In this document: positions 33,891 to 45,151 of the stretch, one piece after another
How positions within the stretch are numbered: position 1 is the first letter of the stretch
How the letters are laid out: each line of letters begins with the position of its first letter
Assembly (NCBI GenBank): GCA_030704615.1
Contig: CM060732.1
Span: forward strand, 11,408,001 to 11,472,000
Direction of reading: 5' to 3'
DNA length: 64,000 bases
Source: Takakia lepidozioides
Taxonomy: Eukaryota; Streptophyta; Takakiopsida; Takakiales; Takakiaceae
The notes under the pieces: model-generated
What the model saw: the letters and a program-made list of their open reading frames with translations, nothing else
What the model was told of the DNA's origin: nothing
Databases searched by the model: none
Made by a program: the position numbers and the translations under genes

Positions 33891-33989
33891 TTACGTTATG
33901 AAACCCCAGATGGTGTAACCCAGCGTTGTGTCACCCCGGCCCATGGGTGTCCCATTGAGTGGGTTACATAGGTTGAATGTGGATGGAAT

Positions 33990-36900
33990 GGCAAAGTGAA
34001 TAACAACCCATGAACAGACATGTACTTCACTCTCCTAGCAAGGGACATGTTGTTTCCATCATCATTTTTTATGAATGGAACTGCTTGAAGAGGGTGCAAC
34101 AAACCTTTGTCGATTCTGACTTGTAAAGTGGACAGCCTCCCACCAACACAACAAAGCTCGACAAGTAGATGTTTGCGCATTGTTTCACTCTCATTGCCAA
34201 GAAGCGACAGGGACTTCATCTCAGATTCAATTGATGAAACATCCGATGGCTCCTGCCGACCACGCTGGGATGATGCTGAGCACTCCGTAGGCTTTGCTAG
34301 ATTCACAACTTCCTCCTCTGCATCAATATCTGGAAGTTCCGATTGCATCAACATGTCAAGACCTCCATGAATGGTCCCGAGCTTTGTGCCACAGAGCTTC
34401 ACAATAAGCCCTTCCTTCAGATTTGGCTTAATCAATTGAAGAACGCGGATTTGATGTTTGCACAAGTTACCCCTCAAAGCCCATGGACAATCGCAACAAG
34501 CCCATGTGGTTGCGGGTGCATAGATTGTATAGCTTCAACCGGCCGTTTGAACACTATCCACAATCGCCGGATAACTAGAAACAGTGGGCAAATGAATATT
34601 GACATCAGGGATCTCCTTCGCAGTCCAAACAACATTGTTGATAAATTCCTCCTATCGTACATTCCTTTTGAAGCCTTTCGATTTCAAGTTATCTCTATAC
34701 CAATAGTGGGTTAGAATAGGACCACGAGTTCGCTGATCAGCCAATCAATTCTCCTGCCAACAAGCTTTTGCTTTCCCGAGCATAAACGAGCCTTCAAATT
34801 TCCGTGCCAAGATTCAATTGTGGCATTAGTATCTTGACTTGCATGGGGAATATTACGAGCCCCCGTGATCCACATGCTTAGTTTTGGGACCCATTCCATT
34901 CTGATGTAATGTAGGAAGTCACGCGCAAGCTCATAGGAATAATGCAAATCTTCCAGTCGCTCCAGCGCCCACTCTTCTGGGGTGACTCCCACACAGGCGT
35001 TAATGCCGTACATTACGTCGCCAAGCTGTTTCAAAACAACATTGCGAGTGTATGTATCGGGCATCTTATGCCACGAATGTTTCAGCCAAGCGCGGCGAAC
35101 ATGCCAAAGGCATAGAAATATCGCTACGTCCCCAAATGATTCCCTGCATGCACACACATCAAATGCCACCCAATCCATCAGTGTAACTCCTTGTCAGTGT
35201 AACTCTTATCAGAGGAACTCTTAGCAGTGTAACTCTTCGCAGTGTAACTCTTCAAAATGTCACTCTTAGTAGTGTGACTCATGTAACCCCTTGTGCATCT
35301 GGCCATGTAACTATCAGAGTAACTCACATCAGTGTAACCCAATGCATATAACCCCTCACAGCGCTGTAACGCAATCCATGTTACACCGTCTGCGATGCTC
35401 CCAGTGTAACTCATATGCTATAGCAGTGCAACCTAATCCATGCATGACTGCAGATGACACGCCGTGTAACTCCCACTGTAACTCGCAGTGTAACCCCTCC
35501 GTCCAACTCAAGGCAGTATAACCATCTGTCTAACTGATAGTGTAACCCTCAGTGTAACAGACAGCACTGCAACCCAATCTATGTAACCCCTCAAACAACT
35601 GACAGTGTAACTCCAACTGTTACAGGCAGCAATGCACCCCCTCGTGTAACTGGTAGTTTAACTCTTACTGTGATTCTCAATGTAACTAGCAGCAGTGTAG
35701 CCCGATCCATGAAACCCCTCATGCATGCAACTTGTAGTGTAAATTATTGTGTGACTCAGAACATTGTAACTTCTAGCCGTGTACCTGATAACATTGATTT
35801 CTGCGTCTGCATCGTCGACAACAAAAGCATTTGGCCTCCAATCTGGTTTGTTATGAAGAAGTTGGTCTCGAAGACGTTTCATCCAAGGGCTCAGGTCAGT
35901 CGTTTTGTTTCTCGCTAATATAATATAAGCAACAGGTATGTCGTTGAGCCATTCGTCGAACACCATCATAGTATACATTGGGAACTGCAATGTCGCAAAT
36001 GGTACAAAAATGAATAAGGTGAGTGTTGTAATATTGGCAACAGTTGCATGGCACTCACATTTCAGAATGCAATGAAAGGTAAAGCGTGATACAAATACCT
36101 TATTTTCGTTGGTCCCAAATGTTGCATCGCAGGATACCACACGGTTGTGTCCCAGGTCAATTATTTTCTGTTTTTGCCACTCCGTTTGTATTCCAATCAC
36201 GAACTTCAAATCACCCACATTGGCGCTGTCTCTTCATGGTAGAAGAAGACGCTTTCAGGATTGCTATTGACCCACATATGTACACTTTGTGCATCATTTG
36301 GATGTTTTTTGTAACTCTCAATCGCAAGCTTGTCGGCAATGTTTCTCACGTCGTACTCGAACAAGAAACAATCGCGACTCCACTCCGTGCCTGGCTGAGA
36401 CGTACAAGCTTCCTGGAGCTGTTGAGTATGTTGTGTCATAATCATAGCTGGAGATAGGCCACTGCGAAGACTATCGACGATCCACTGTTTCATATCTTGG
36501 CTGAGACGAGGGGCATGCACGAATCGCGAGAAATGGGAAGAGGGGTCAGCTGAACCATGACATGGCTTTCCTTTTGCATCCACATGCTGTTTCTGGAAGT
36601 ATGTGATGATTGCCAACTCTGGATCTAGAAAACACTGGCCAACTTTGAAGCTACACGTACACCCACGTTTGTATGACTCTCCAAAATCCGTTGCCTTACG
36701 TCTGATTCGCTTGACTGGTTTTTGATTATCGGAGGCTGCTATCGGTTTTTCTTTCTTCTTCATAATCGGCGGGTCCGTGCGCCTATCTACCGACCCGTAG
36801 CAGTAGTGGTACCTACAAAGAAAGCATACAAAGCGAGGAGAGTTATCGCCATATACGACTTTGCTAGGCCAGCAGAAAGAAGTGGGGCTGGGAATGTTAT

Positions 36901-37511
36901 ACAACCCTCGTAAGTGACTTACTTATGCCACTGACAATAACTGTTTGCACACGGTGTTGTCAGATCTGACAACTCACGGTACCTTGATCTTGAACATAAA
37001 ATTGGGTTTTCCCATCCACTCTACTCTTTTCTCCCTCCAGAAAATCAGGAATGCGAGACCATGGAACGACAGCTACTTCGATGGATATCTGTTTCCCTTT
37101 TCCCTGGGAAACCTGGCATATCCAACAGAGGTTTGTGTGATTGAAAAGCCCATCTATGGGCAGCTGTAGGATGCATTTCAAATGAGATACCAAATGTTGC
37201 AAATGACAGAGGTCTCCCGCCTCATCTTTCAAACCATTTGATTCCAATGTTGTTTTGCGTTCCTCGTCTAGCACCTTCGCGGCAGCACACGCCATTAGCG
37301 GCAACAGTACCACCAGTACAGTACAAATCGCAGAACACACATGGGCAACGCAGCGGGCCCTCGAGACCGCACGACGTCTACACACCTGGTGAAAATGACA
37401 CGCGATGATGAAGTTACACGTGGGTTTTGATGTCACCGAATCGTGTAACCCAGGTTTGAATTCAAAATATCTGACACCTCTTGGAGCCCGCCAATTTTTG
37501 CCGAGCACCAA
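33990..37511 (-). pseudogene. MULE-like transposase with SWIM finger
   Basis: Minus-strand, multi-exon transposase relic. The N-terminal exon (to about 36965) ends in VPWSRIPDFLEGEKSR...DQG with a GTGAGT donor. The next exon (about 36810-36100) has RGCTCSFKV, LAIITYFQKQHV and RDCFLF, then the first catalytic Asp in VVSCDATFGTN. The next (about 35994-35780) has FPMYTMMVFDEW and a second Asp in AFVVDDADAEIN. Then from 35142: CLWHVRRAW, TIESWHGNLK (candidate Glu) and the SWIM finger CDCPWALRGNLCKHQ near 34440-34500. One frameshift near 36215, one near 34715 and two stops (TAG and TGA, both explainable as C-to-T) make it inactive. Exon phases agree across the 645-bp intron at 35788-35143. No terminal inverted repeats were identified. 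Confidence 0.82.
35165..35785 (-). repeat. GGGTTACA-type satellite inside a transposase intron
   Basis: On the plus strand the unit reads GTGTAACYC, the reverse complement of GRGTTACAC, so this block is inverted relative to the outer blocks at 32690-33890 and 37505-38180. More than 25 GTGTAAC-like cores occur. It fills nearly the whole intron between the second and third catalytic segments of the MULE-like pseudogene. Confidence 0.85.
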
Positions 37512-38180
37512 GGGGCTACACGAACAGGGGTGACATGCGTTGGGGATAAAGGATCCGGGGTGACACGAGCTAGGAGTGACACGATCGGGGGTTACACAGA
37601 GGGGATTGATACAGTTCGGGGTTACATGGTGGGGTTACAATGTGAGAGTTACACAATGAGGGTTACACGAGGCGGAGCTACAAGGGTTGACGTGCAGAGG
37701 GTTACATGGATGATGGGGTTACACAAGGAACTGGAGTTACACGGAGAGGGGTACATGGGATAACATGATACAAGCTTGCATTGGGGTTACACGATGCGGG
37801 TTACATATGATAGGGATTACATGGGATCACATAATGGGAGGGTTACACGATGCAGGATAACATGGAGTGAGGGTTATACCCCACGGAATAACAGAGGGTT
37901 ACATGGGTTACAAAGGGTTGCAGAGGGTCATGGGGTTACATGGGTTACAGAGGGTGACAGAGGGTTATATGGGAGGGTTACATGGACACTCAACGGTGTT
38001 ACAGAGGGTTACATTGTGGTGAGGGTTACAAAGGGTCATGGGGTTACATAGGTCACAGAGGGTTACATGGGTTACAAAGGGTTACAGAGGGTTACATGGA
38101 GTGAGGGTTACATAGGGTGGGGGTGACACTTTGCGGTGTTACATAGGGTTACATGGTGATGAGGGTTACAAAGGGTCATG
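37505..38180 (+). repeat. Degenerate GGGTTACA satellite, right block
   Basis: Dense array of GGGTTACAT/GGGTTACAC/GGGTTACAG cores, the best ordered part at about 37900-38180 with spacing near 10-12 bp. Same strand as the left block. Confidence 0.88.
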
Positions 38181-38189
38181 GGTTGCTAG

Positions 38190-39280
38190 AAGCGGCGGAC
38201 TGGTGTCGCAGAACGATGACACCGTGCCTGGGGCGATGATGCCGATGGGGGGTGGGGAGGGATTGACCGAGCCTAGCCGGCTGCCTTTGGATGTCTGCCG
38301 GAGGTAGAGAACCGGCGGTTGGGTGTCAGGGCTGGACCGTCCTGACGCGCTCGCATTAAGTTCTTACATTATTCCTATTATCCTCCATTTTGGGCCGTCA
38401 GGACCTAGTCGGGGGCGGGGGCGAGCTTTAGGGGACCCTACCTCAATGGCTGTCCCATAGTGTTACAGTACTAGACTAGGTGGAGCTCCCAGCCTCCAGG
38501 AGAGTTTAGGGTTTTGAGTATTTGACAAGCTACCCTGCCTGCCGTACTACAGGTACAGTAAAGCTGGACGTTCGAGTTGAGAAATCCGAGCTACTGAAGC
38601 TGCCACGGTGCGTAATGCTCTACAACTAGAAAGGAGATTCTTATAGGAGTGCAGTAGAAGCTAACGTCCCAAGGTAGAGCTCTAATTGATGTTGGAATCA
38701 GGTTCCAGCGGTTTCGCACCAGGACAAAGAGAAATAGGCTCTCAGTGACAACGTGAGTATGAAATTTATCAGGTGAGAGGGGTTCTATGTGTGTTTCAAG
38801 GAGTTGTGTTCATCGCTCTCGCGCAAGCAAGCACTCTTTTGGTGGGTCCTTCATACTTTCTCACTTGGCCTTCATTGTGACCATCGATGACATCGTTCTA
38901 AATATCTTGGATTGCATCAGATGGAAGAACGGCGTTAAGAGTGACCGACAAGCTTCGAAGGTGCACTCTCCTGTTTCAAGGTAAAAAGGATTCAAGTTTA
39001 TTCCGGTTTCGAACGTTAATTCGCTGGACTCCTTGTTAAGCTATGTAAATGGTCATCGGTTGTCAGGGAGAAACGTAGAAAGCCAGTTTTCTGACCATCC
39101 TTGGACACTCGAGTATGAGAACCGACTGTAGAACTCACATGTGCAATGTCCACGCCCGTCGCTTTCATGACTGAGAAAGTGGATTGTGAAGCGGTTATAC
39201 TGTCTCCAATGGCTCCCTAGAGCCCACCCCCGAAAGGAAGGCGTATCCGCAAGGGAAGGAGGGCTCTAACTTCGGTTGGC

Positions 39281-39320
<40 letters not shown>

Positions 39321-39898
39321 ATGGCTACTTGTGTGGAGCTTTGCTATTCGTTGCACTGTCTGCCAGTAGAATTGCCTGGCACGTACATTCACTAACTTTC
39401 AGATTTTTAGTCATGAATTGTGGAAGGTAAACACGATACTGGATTCTCATATAAATCTCTGATCTGAAAGTATTTGTTATTTGTGGGTCTTAATCGTGCT
39501 GGCCACTATACTTCCGAATTGTGTGTAACGGGAGAAGAAAAGTGTGTAGGCTCTCTTTCAGGTGTTGAAGAAACGCATTGAGGTGCTGAAGAGTTGACGG
39601 AATTTCGCTGAACAAGGATAAACCCAAGTGAGCGTAAGGACACGTTTTCCCAACTCATGCAGAAGAGAGCACAAGTATTCAACTACTGTATTTATCTCTC
39701 CACGCGCTTCATTACATTGACAATCTTGCTCTTCACATTTTGAGAAAATGTCTGCCAAGGTGCTTTTCTATAACATTTCCACAAGATGCACACCATAAGT
39801 ACATTTGTTTGGTCCAGAATACTGAGTGTCGAGTTCCTATTTACGACCTCCGCAGTATCTTTCCTGTGGTGAAGAGAAGAAAGAGGGGATATTGAGGT
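38190..39898. other. No gene recognised
   Basis: Short frames only. It contains a CT microsatellite at 39286-39318. The stretch may include the promoter and 5' UTR of the gene starting at 39899; no clear TATA box is assignable. Confidence 0.4.
39286..39318. repeat. CT microsatellite
   Basis: About 16 uninterrupted CT units. Confidence 0.95.
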
Positions 39899-40845
39899 AT
39901 GGAAGGGACCAAAATTATCAACAAGACTGGCCGTCCTATGGCGTTGATAGAATCCTCTGACGGCGTACTTCCTCCAGTTTTGGAAGAATCCTCAGATGGT
40001 TTAGACAAGGCAAAAGGGGAGGCAGCAACTTCATGCTTGACCACACTGAAAGATGGTGATACCTATGACATCTGCTACAACAAGGACTACAAGTATGGTC
40101 TATACGACAATTTACATCTTGTTCTTGAATTTGATGGTGATGACATAGCCGGGAATGAAAGTGTCACCATAAAAGGTTACTCAAAATCATATGACCCGCG
40201 GCCTTCCCGCAAAAGTCGGTAAGCTGGTCTATTCACCACTATTGCTGGCACTCGCACTTCGAGGTTGTTTTACTGATTGATTGGTTCTTGTGCCGATATT
40301 TGAAGACATCTAAGTGACTTTCTTTATGAGCTAACATGTTTATATGGATGGGCTTCAGTTACAGCCTCGGTCGAGTATTCGCGAGTGTGGAGTCAACAGA
40401 CATTATCAACAAGACTGGCCATCCCTTTACTGTGAAACGAGGCCTCTCTGGCGTGATAGAGAAAACGGTAGGTTCTGGCGAGCAATATACTATCACCAGA
40501 AACAAACATGACACCTTCATGAAGTATTTTTTATATTCGAATGCAGATCCTATCGTACAAGTTACTGGTGATGAGATGTCGGATTATGAAAAAATCACCA
40601 TCAATGCGTACTCGAAAGTGAAAGTGCCTCGGAGGAACTCTAAACAGTGAGTTACTCTATTCTCCAATTCTTCTGGCACCTATGGAGATAGGTGTGCGAG
40701 TAGAGCTGATATTATGACGCATGGAATTCACTTTTATGCCATGTGGATGGATTGTGATTGTAGGTTGGATAATGCCTCAGGGAGCTCTTCAGATCATCCA
40801 AGAAATCTTCCAACTGCTAAGACCCGAATTGCCGGTGGGCCGTGA
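39899..40845 (+). CDS. Small two-domain protein, function unknown
   Basis: Three exons, 39899-40218, 40365-40646 and 40764-40845, with GT-AG introns. Both junctions are in phase 2 and give 227 codons ending in TGA. An alternative acceptor six bases earlier (exon from 40359) is also in phase. Each of the first two exons encodes one copy of an approximately 90-residue domain: it opens with IINKTG (KIINKTGRP, DIINKTGHP), has a GDxYxI/GEQYTI centre and a YGLYDN or YFLYSN strand, and ends VTIKGYSK or ITINAYSK followed by a basic Pro/Arg/Ser tail. The exon-per-domain layout suggests internal duplication. The fold looks beta-rich; I recall similar uncharacterised plant proteins but cannot name the family with certainty. 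The third exon is a short Ser/Pro-rich tail without a domain. No signal peptide or membrane segment is evident. Confidence 0.68.
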
Positions 40846-41920
40846 ATGTGGGAGTAGAGGCAAGCTCACTTACTGAGCAAGCGCTTGGAGAATGGGGCCT
40901 GAGGTGTGGGGTTCGCTGCAGGTGACCCGACCAGGGCTGCTGTAGTGGTCTAGCCCTTCTTGGAACTGGGTGTGTGGTAATTTATGTATCTCATATACAA
41001 TTAGACATTCATAAGTAAAATTTATGCAGCGGAAAAGCTGTGTTCTATACACTGTTTCGAGTTGACGATGCCCGAGGACGGAACCTCCCAAGCAAATAAC
41101 GCCGCAAAGACTAGTACAGTGAGCAGATTATGTTGTTACTACGCTCGTTGGGTGGTTCTCACTTTCGCAATTTCCAGTGAGTAGCTTCACGGCGCTTGCA
41201 AGGTTAATTCTTCCTCGCTCAGCACTAGATAATAAATCGATTGACGATTCGTAGAACACATGGAGCATCCGGCACTTCATTACTGCCATTGCACAGTGTC
41301 CTCTCGGAAATCTTTCGGTCCCGGTCTTTATGTGTAAAGAAGATTCGGGAAAGAGCCTTGTATAATCGGCAAAGTAATGCATGTGGCCCACGAGGATAGC
41401 GTTGCATGCCGCGGCAGACCGGGTGAGGCCCACCCTCACAACCAGAGCGGCCGATACAAACTTCCAGACATGACTGCTGCGTGGGATCCACAGGCTACGT
41501 ATTGGGCAGTGGGGAGGCCGCTCCCTTAGCTAAATTAGCAACAAAGGGGTTGCGGCCCGTCGGGACAAGAAAAATGTAATTAGGAGAGAGCAACAGAACG
41601 GCAAGAGACAGGAGCAGTCCGGGGCCCCGTGGGATATGATCATTGATGTGCCCCCTCGCTTATATGTGTTGCCGCGCCGCACTTATCAGGTCAGTTGCTT
41701 CAACTGCTCTGTGTGGGTACATCTTCACTCGATGATGATCTGCAAGACTTACTGTTTTAAACTCACCACTTTTGAGACATTGTGTGCGGAGAATTGAGGC
41801 AGTTTGTGTAAAATTCTGTAAACAGAAAGCTACTAACAGCTGTTTGTCTGTCAGGAGACAGACAAACAGCTTACACAAGACGGCTTGTTGATGGGCGGTT
41901 GGTTCAATACACATGGAAAG
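40846..41920. other. No gene recognised; contains a perfect hairpin
   Basis: No recognisable protein frame on either strand. The only structured element seen is the perfect inverted repeat at 41838-41871. Confidence 0.45.
41838..41871. repeat. Perfect 15-bp hairpin with 4-base loop
   Basis: AGCTGTTTGTCTGTC, loop AGGA, then its exact reverse complement. It resembles a transcription-terminator stem, but no T run or known plant signal accompanies it. Confidence 0.85.
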
Positions 41921-42354
41921 TGAGATACGGGAACACGCCGAAGCCGCACTACGACTTCGTCCCGAGGCTACACGATTATAGTACGTGAACGGAAGCACGT
42001 AGCTTCCGCGTTAGCCCGCACTACAAGGCAACCCCCTCGGTAGCGCGGTTATAGTACGCGCACGCGCCAGGTGCGCACTAGCACGTGAACTCCCAAAGAA
42101 GGCGCAAGTTTCATTGCCCCTTGGATGGGGGTCACCCAATTTCGGCACTACGCAAACACACGATTAACCCAATTTACCTCTCCCACTTTTATAAGCTAGC
42201 ATGCATTCTACACACTAGCCAACCATACCATGCATCACCATTCCAAAAATAGGACGCACAACATTTGGAACCCATTTCCTTTATAACAAATTTTTGTACG
42301 ATACAAGTTTTTGTAATCGGATTCCTAAGCTAGCTAAGCCGGGCTAAGCATGCA
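41921..42354 (-). repeat. Type-B LTR at the 3' end of the minus-strand chromovirus
   Basis: On the minus strand it begins TGCATGCTTAGCCCGG right after a purine tract (GGGGAAGGAAA) and ends in TCTCA, giving TG...CA ends and 434 bp. A closely similar 434-bp sequence lies at 54113-54546 on the plus strand, again after a purine tract, and both copies stop resembling each other exactly at the CA. No matching sequence exists at the 5' end of this element. Confidence 0.75.
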
Positions 42355-42388
42355 TTTCCTTCCCCACGCTCCAAGGTTGATGTCCCCA

Positions 42389-45130
42389 TCAACGCTTCTT
42401 CCGCTTTTGAGGTCGCCCTTCGAAAGCTGCAACCGTCTCGGATGCGTTTCCCATTTCTGAGGCACGCACCCAAGATGCCTCCACATGATGATAGCCCTTC
42501 CATTTGACGAGATACTCCGTTTCTCGGTTCCTGAACCTCCTCGACTTAAGTATTTCCTCCACCTCGTACTCAGGTTCATTTTCATGATCCAACAGCATAG
42601 GTGGCGGACGCAACACTTGATGCCGATTCGGACGCGCTTCATCTTTGAAGTAAGGCTTCAAAAGGGAGACATGGAATACTGGGTGCACCTTGCTGTTTGC
42701 CGGCAGCTCCAATTCATACACATCCTCATTCATAACCTTCCGAATGCGAAAGGGTCCCGCATACGGAGGTACGAACTTCGGACTCACTTCCGGAGGTAGT
42801 CGGAAATTCTTGATGTTCAACCAGACCTCTGTGCCTGCCTCGAACTTCACTTCCCTTCGCTTCCGATTCGCCTGCCTTTCATACCGTTTCCTAGCTTTGG
42901 CAATATTGTACTTTGCGAGCTTCAACAAACGCTCGCGTTCTTCCAGTATCGCCGCTATTGCCGGTTCCTCAACGTCCTGGGCGGCCCAACTTGTCGGCAC
43001 CAGAGGTGCTTTTCCATAGACCAATACGAAAGGGGAAACTCCCGTTGCGGAGTGTTCTGTGTTATTATAACAGAACTCTGCCGCGTCTAAGTGTTCCATC
43101 CAGTCTGATTGGTCTGCCGACACGTAATTCCGCAAGAATTGCTTCACTACGGAATTCACTCTTTCCGTTTGGCCGTCCGTCGTAGGTCGGAAGGCGGTGC
43201 TCATCTTCAGCCTTGTCCCCATCTTCTTCCAAAGTGCTCTCCAGAATTTACTCGTAAACTTTGGATCGCGGTCCGAGACAATATCCTTCGGGACTCCATG
43301 ATGCTTTAAGACGTGGGCGAAGTAAAGTCGCCCTGTCTCCTGCGCCGTTGCCATCTCCTTGGTGGGGATGAAATGGCCCATTTTACTGAACCTATCTACC
43401 ACCACCATGATTGCATCGAATCCTTTTGACAGCGGCATAGCAGTCATGAAATCCATCGAGACGCTTTCCCAAGTCCCCTCTGGAATCGGCAAGGGTTGTA
43501 ACAGCCCCGCTTGCTTTTTGTACTCGCTCCGGTTTTGTTGGCATGTGGTGCATGTCTTGACATACTCCTCTGCCTCCTCCCTCAGTTTGGGCCAGAAATA
43601 CTCTTTCTTCAAGAGTGCCGCAGTGCGCTTGGCTCCGCCGTGGCCCGCAAGCGGGCTATCATGGCATTCTCTCAAGAGGCTATCTCTGATCCCTCCCTTC
43701 GGCACGTAAAGACGTTTTTGCTTATACCGGAGCAGTCCATTTTGCAAGTGGAACTGCGATTTAACCCCCATCCTCAAGTCCTGCATCACGAACTTCGCCA
43801 GCTCATCCTTCCGGCAAGCCTTCCGGATCTTCCTTTGGAGCGTCGTCTCGCCCTTGTACACCAACAAGAGCTGTTGCTTTCTACTTAAAGCATCGGCCAC
43901 CACATTGTCTCGTCCCGGTTTGTACTGGATATCCACGTCGAACACCGCCAAAGTATCTTGCCACCTAAGTTGTTTTGGGGACAACTTGGGCTGTGTGGCA
44001 AAATACTTCACCGTGACATTGTCCGTGAACACCTTCACTGGGTTGGAACCAACATAGTGGCGCCAGAGCTCAAGACAGTGCACCACCGCCTTCATCTCTT
44101 TCTCGTGCGTCAGCCACCGTCGCTCCACTTCGTTCAGTTTCTTACTTTCGTAAGCCACTGCACGTCCATCTTGCATCAGCACACCACCAATCGCGAAGTC
44201 CGACGCATCTGTATGTATCTCAAACGGACGATCGAACTCCGGGATTTTCAAGACTGGAGCTTCCGTCATCCGCTGCTTCAATTCAGCAAAAGCTTGGCCA
44301 CAAAAAATGTTCCATGCCCAGACCTTAGATTTACACAGAAGGTCTGACAGCGGCCCCGCAATCTTGGCAAAATTTCTCACATACTTCCGGTAATAGGAGG
44401 CGAGTCCTAGGAAGGATCGCACTCCCGGGACCGAAGTCGGAGGCTCCCAGTCCAAGATCACCCTCACCTTTCTGTCATCCATTTTGATCCCATCCTGTGT
44501 AATCACATGCCCCAAGAACTCCACTTTCGTGACCCCGAATTCGCACTTTGAAGCTTTGGCGTACAGCTTCCCTTCCCGCAACTTTTGGAACACCCTTTTG
44601 AGGTACTCCAGGTGCTCCTCCTTTGTTTTCAAGTACACCAAGATGTCGTCGATGTACACGATCACAAAGTCATCCAACCACTCCTGGAAAAGGCTGTTCA
44701 TCAGCGTGCTAAAGGTCGCAGGTGCATTGGTGAGCCCAAAAGGCATCACCAAGAACTCATATGAACCATACCTTGTCCTGCACGCGGTCTTCTCCTCATC
44801 TCCTTCTGCCACCCGAATCTGGTGATAGCCGGAGCGCAAGTCGATCTGGCTGAAATACTTTGCTCCTGCCAACCGATCGAAGAGGTCGTCGATTCTTGGC
44901 AAAGGGTACCGGTTTTTGATAGTTACCTTATTCAAAGCCCTGTAATCGACACACATCCGCAGCGTCCCATCCTTTTTATCTGCAAATAGCACCGGGGCTA
45001 CGTAAGGTGACTTACTCGGCTGGATGTACCCCTTTGACATTAGATCTTTGAGCTGAGTCTTCAACTCGACCAACTCTCTGTGACTCAACCGGTAGGGCGC
45101 CTTGGCAGGCGGTTCCGATCCCGGTATCAC
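42389..45130 (-). CDS. Chromovirus pol (RT-RNase H-integrase-chromodomain)
   Basis: Intact 913-codon frame of a Ty3/Gypsy chromovirus. Order: reverse transcriptase ([20 protein letters not shown] catalytic motif near residue 160); RNase H ([11 protein letters not shown], near 310); integrase zinc finger (H...H then CTTCQQ, about 490-535); integrase core with Asp in MDFMTAMP, Asp in VSDRDPKF and Glu in [12 protein letters not shown]-like VPPYAGPF; and a C-terminal chromodomain ([19 protein letters not shown], about 850-893), which targets heterochromatin. The frame lacks its natural upstream continuation: a TGA separates it from the gag-protease frame. The length and absence of internal stops indicate a relatively young copy. 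Confidence 0.93.
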   Translation of the reverse strand: MIPGSEPPAKAPYRLSHRELVELKTQLKDLMSKGYIQPSKSPYVAPVLFADKKDGTLRMCVDYRALNKVTIKNRYPLPRIDDLFDRLAGAKYFSQIDLRSGYHQIRVAEGDEEKTACRTRYGSYEFLVMPFGLTNAPATFSTLMNSLFQEWLDDFVIVYIDDILVYLKTKEEHLEYLKRVFQKLREGKLYAKASKCEFGVTKVEFLGHVITQDGIKMDDRKVRVILDWEPPTSVPGVRSFLGLASYYRKYVRNFAKIAGPLSDLLCKSKVWAWNIFCGQAFAELKQRMTEAPVLKIPEFDRPFEIHTDASDFAIGGVLMQDGRAVAYESKKLNEVERRWLTHEKEMKAVVHCLELWRHYVGSNPVKVFTDNVTVKYFATQPKLSPKQLRWQDTLAVFDVDIQYKPGRDNVVADALSRKQQLLLVYKGETTLQRKIRKACRKDELAKFVMQDLRMGVKSQFHLQNGLLRYKQKRLYVPKGGIRDSLLRECHDSPLAGHGGAKRTAALLKKEYFWPKLREEAEEYVKTCTTCQQNRSEYKKQAGLLQPLPIPEGTWESVSMDFMTAMPLSKGFDAIMVVVDRFSKMGHFIPTKEMATAQETGRLYFAHVLKHHGVPKDIVSDRDPKFTSKFWRALWKKMGTRLKMSTAFRPTTDGQTERVNSVVKQFLRNYVSADQSDWMEHLDAAEFCYNNTEHSATGVSPFVLVYGKAPLVPTSWAAQDVEEPAIAAILEERERLLKLAKYNIAKARKRYERQANRKRREVKFEAGTEVWLNIKNFRLPPEVSPKFVPPYAGPFRIRKVMNEDVYELELPANSKVHPVFHVSLLKPYFKDEARPNRHQVLRPPPMLLDHENEPEYEVEEILKSRRFRNRETEYLVKWKGYHHVEASWVRASEMGNASETVAAFEGRPQKRKKR

Positions 45131-45151
45131 CTCAATCTTGTGGTCAACTCC

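Noticed and set aside
37505-38180. GGGTTACA array as a telomere-type repeat
   Set aside because: The unit differs from the plant TTTAGGG type, spacing is irregular and blocks occur in both orientations in the interior of the window.
41921-42354. Calling the chromovirus intact with paired LTRs
   Set aside because: The sequence next to the primer-binding site (47008-47734) does not resemble this LTR, so a normal pair is not supported.
43359-44347. Plus-strand frames over the chromovirus pol
   Set aside because: They are antisense shadows of the intact minus-strand pol frame.
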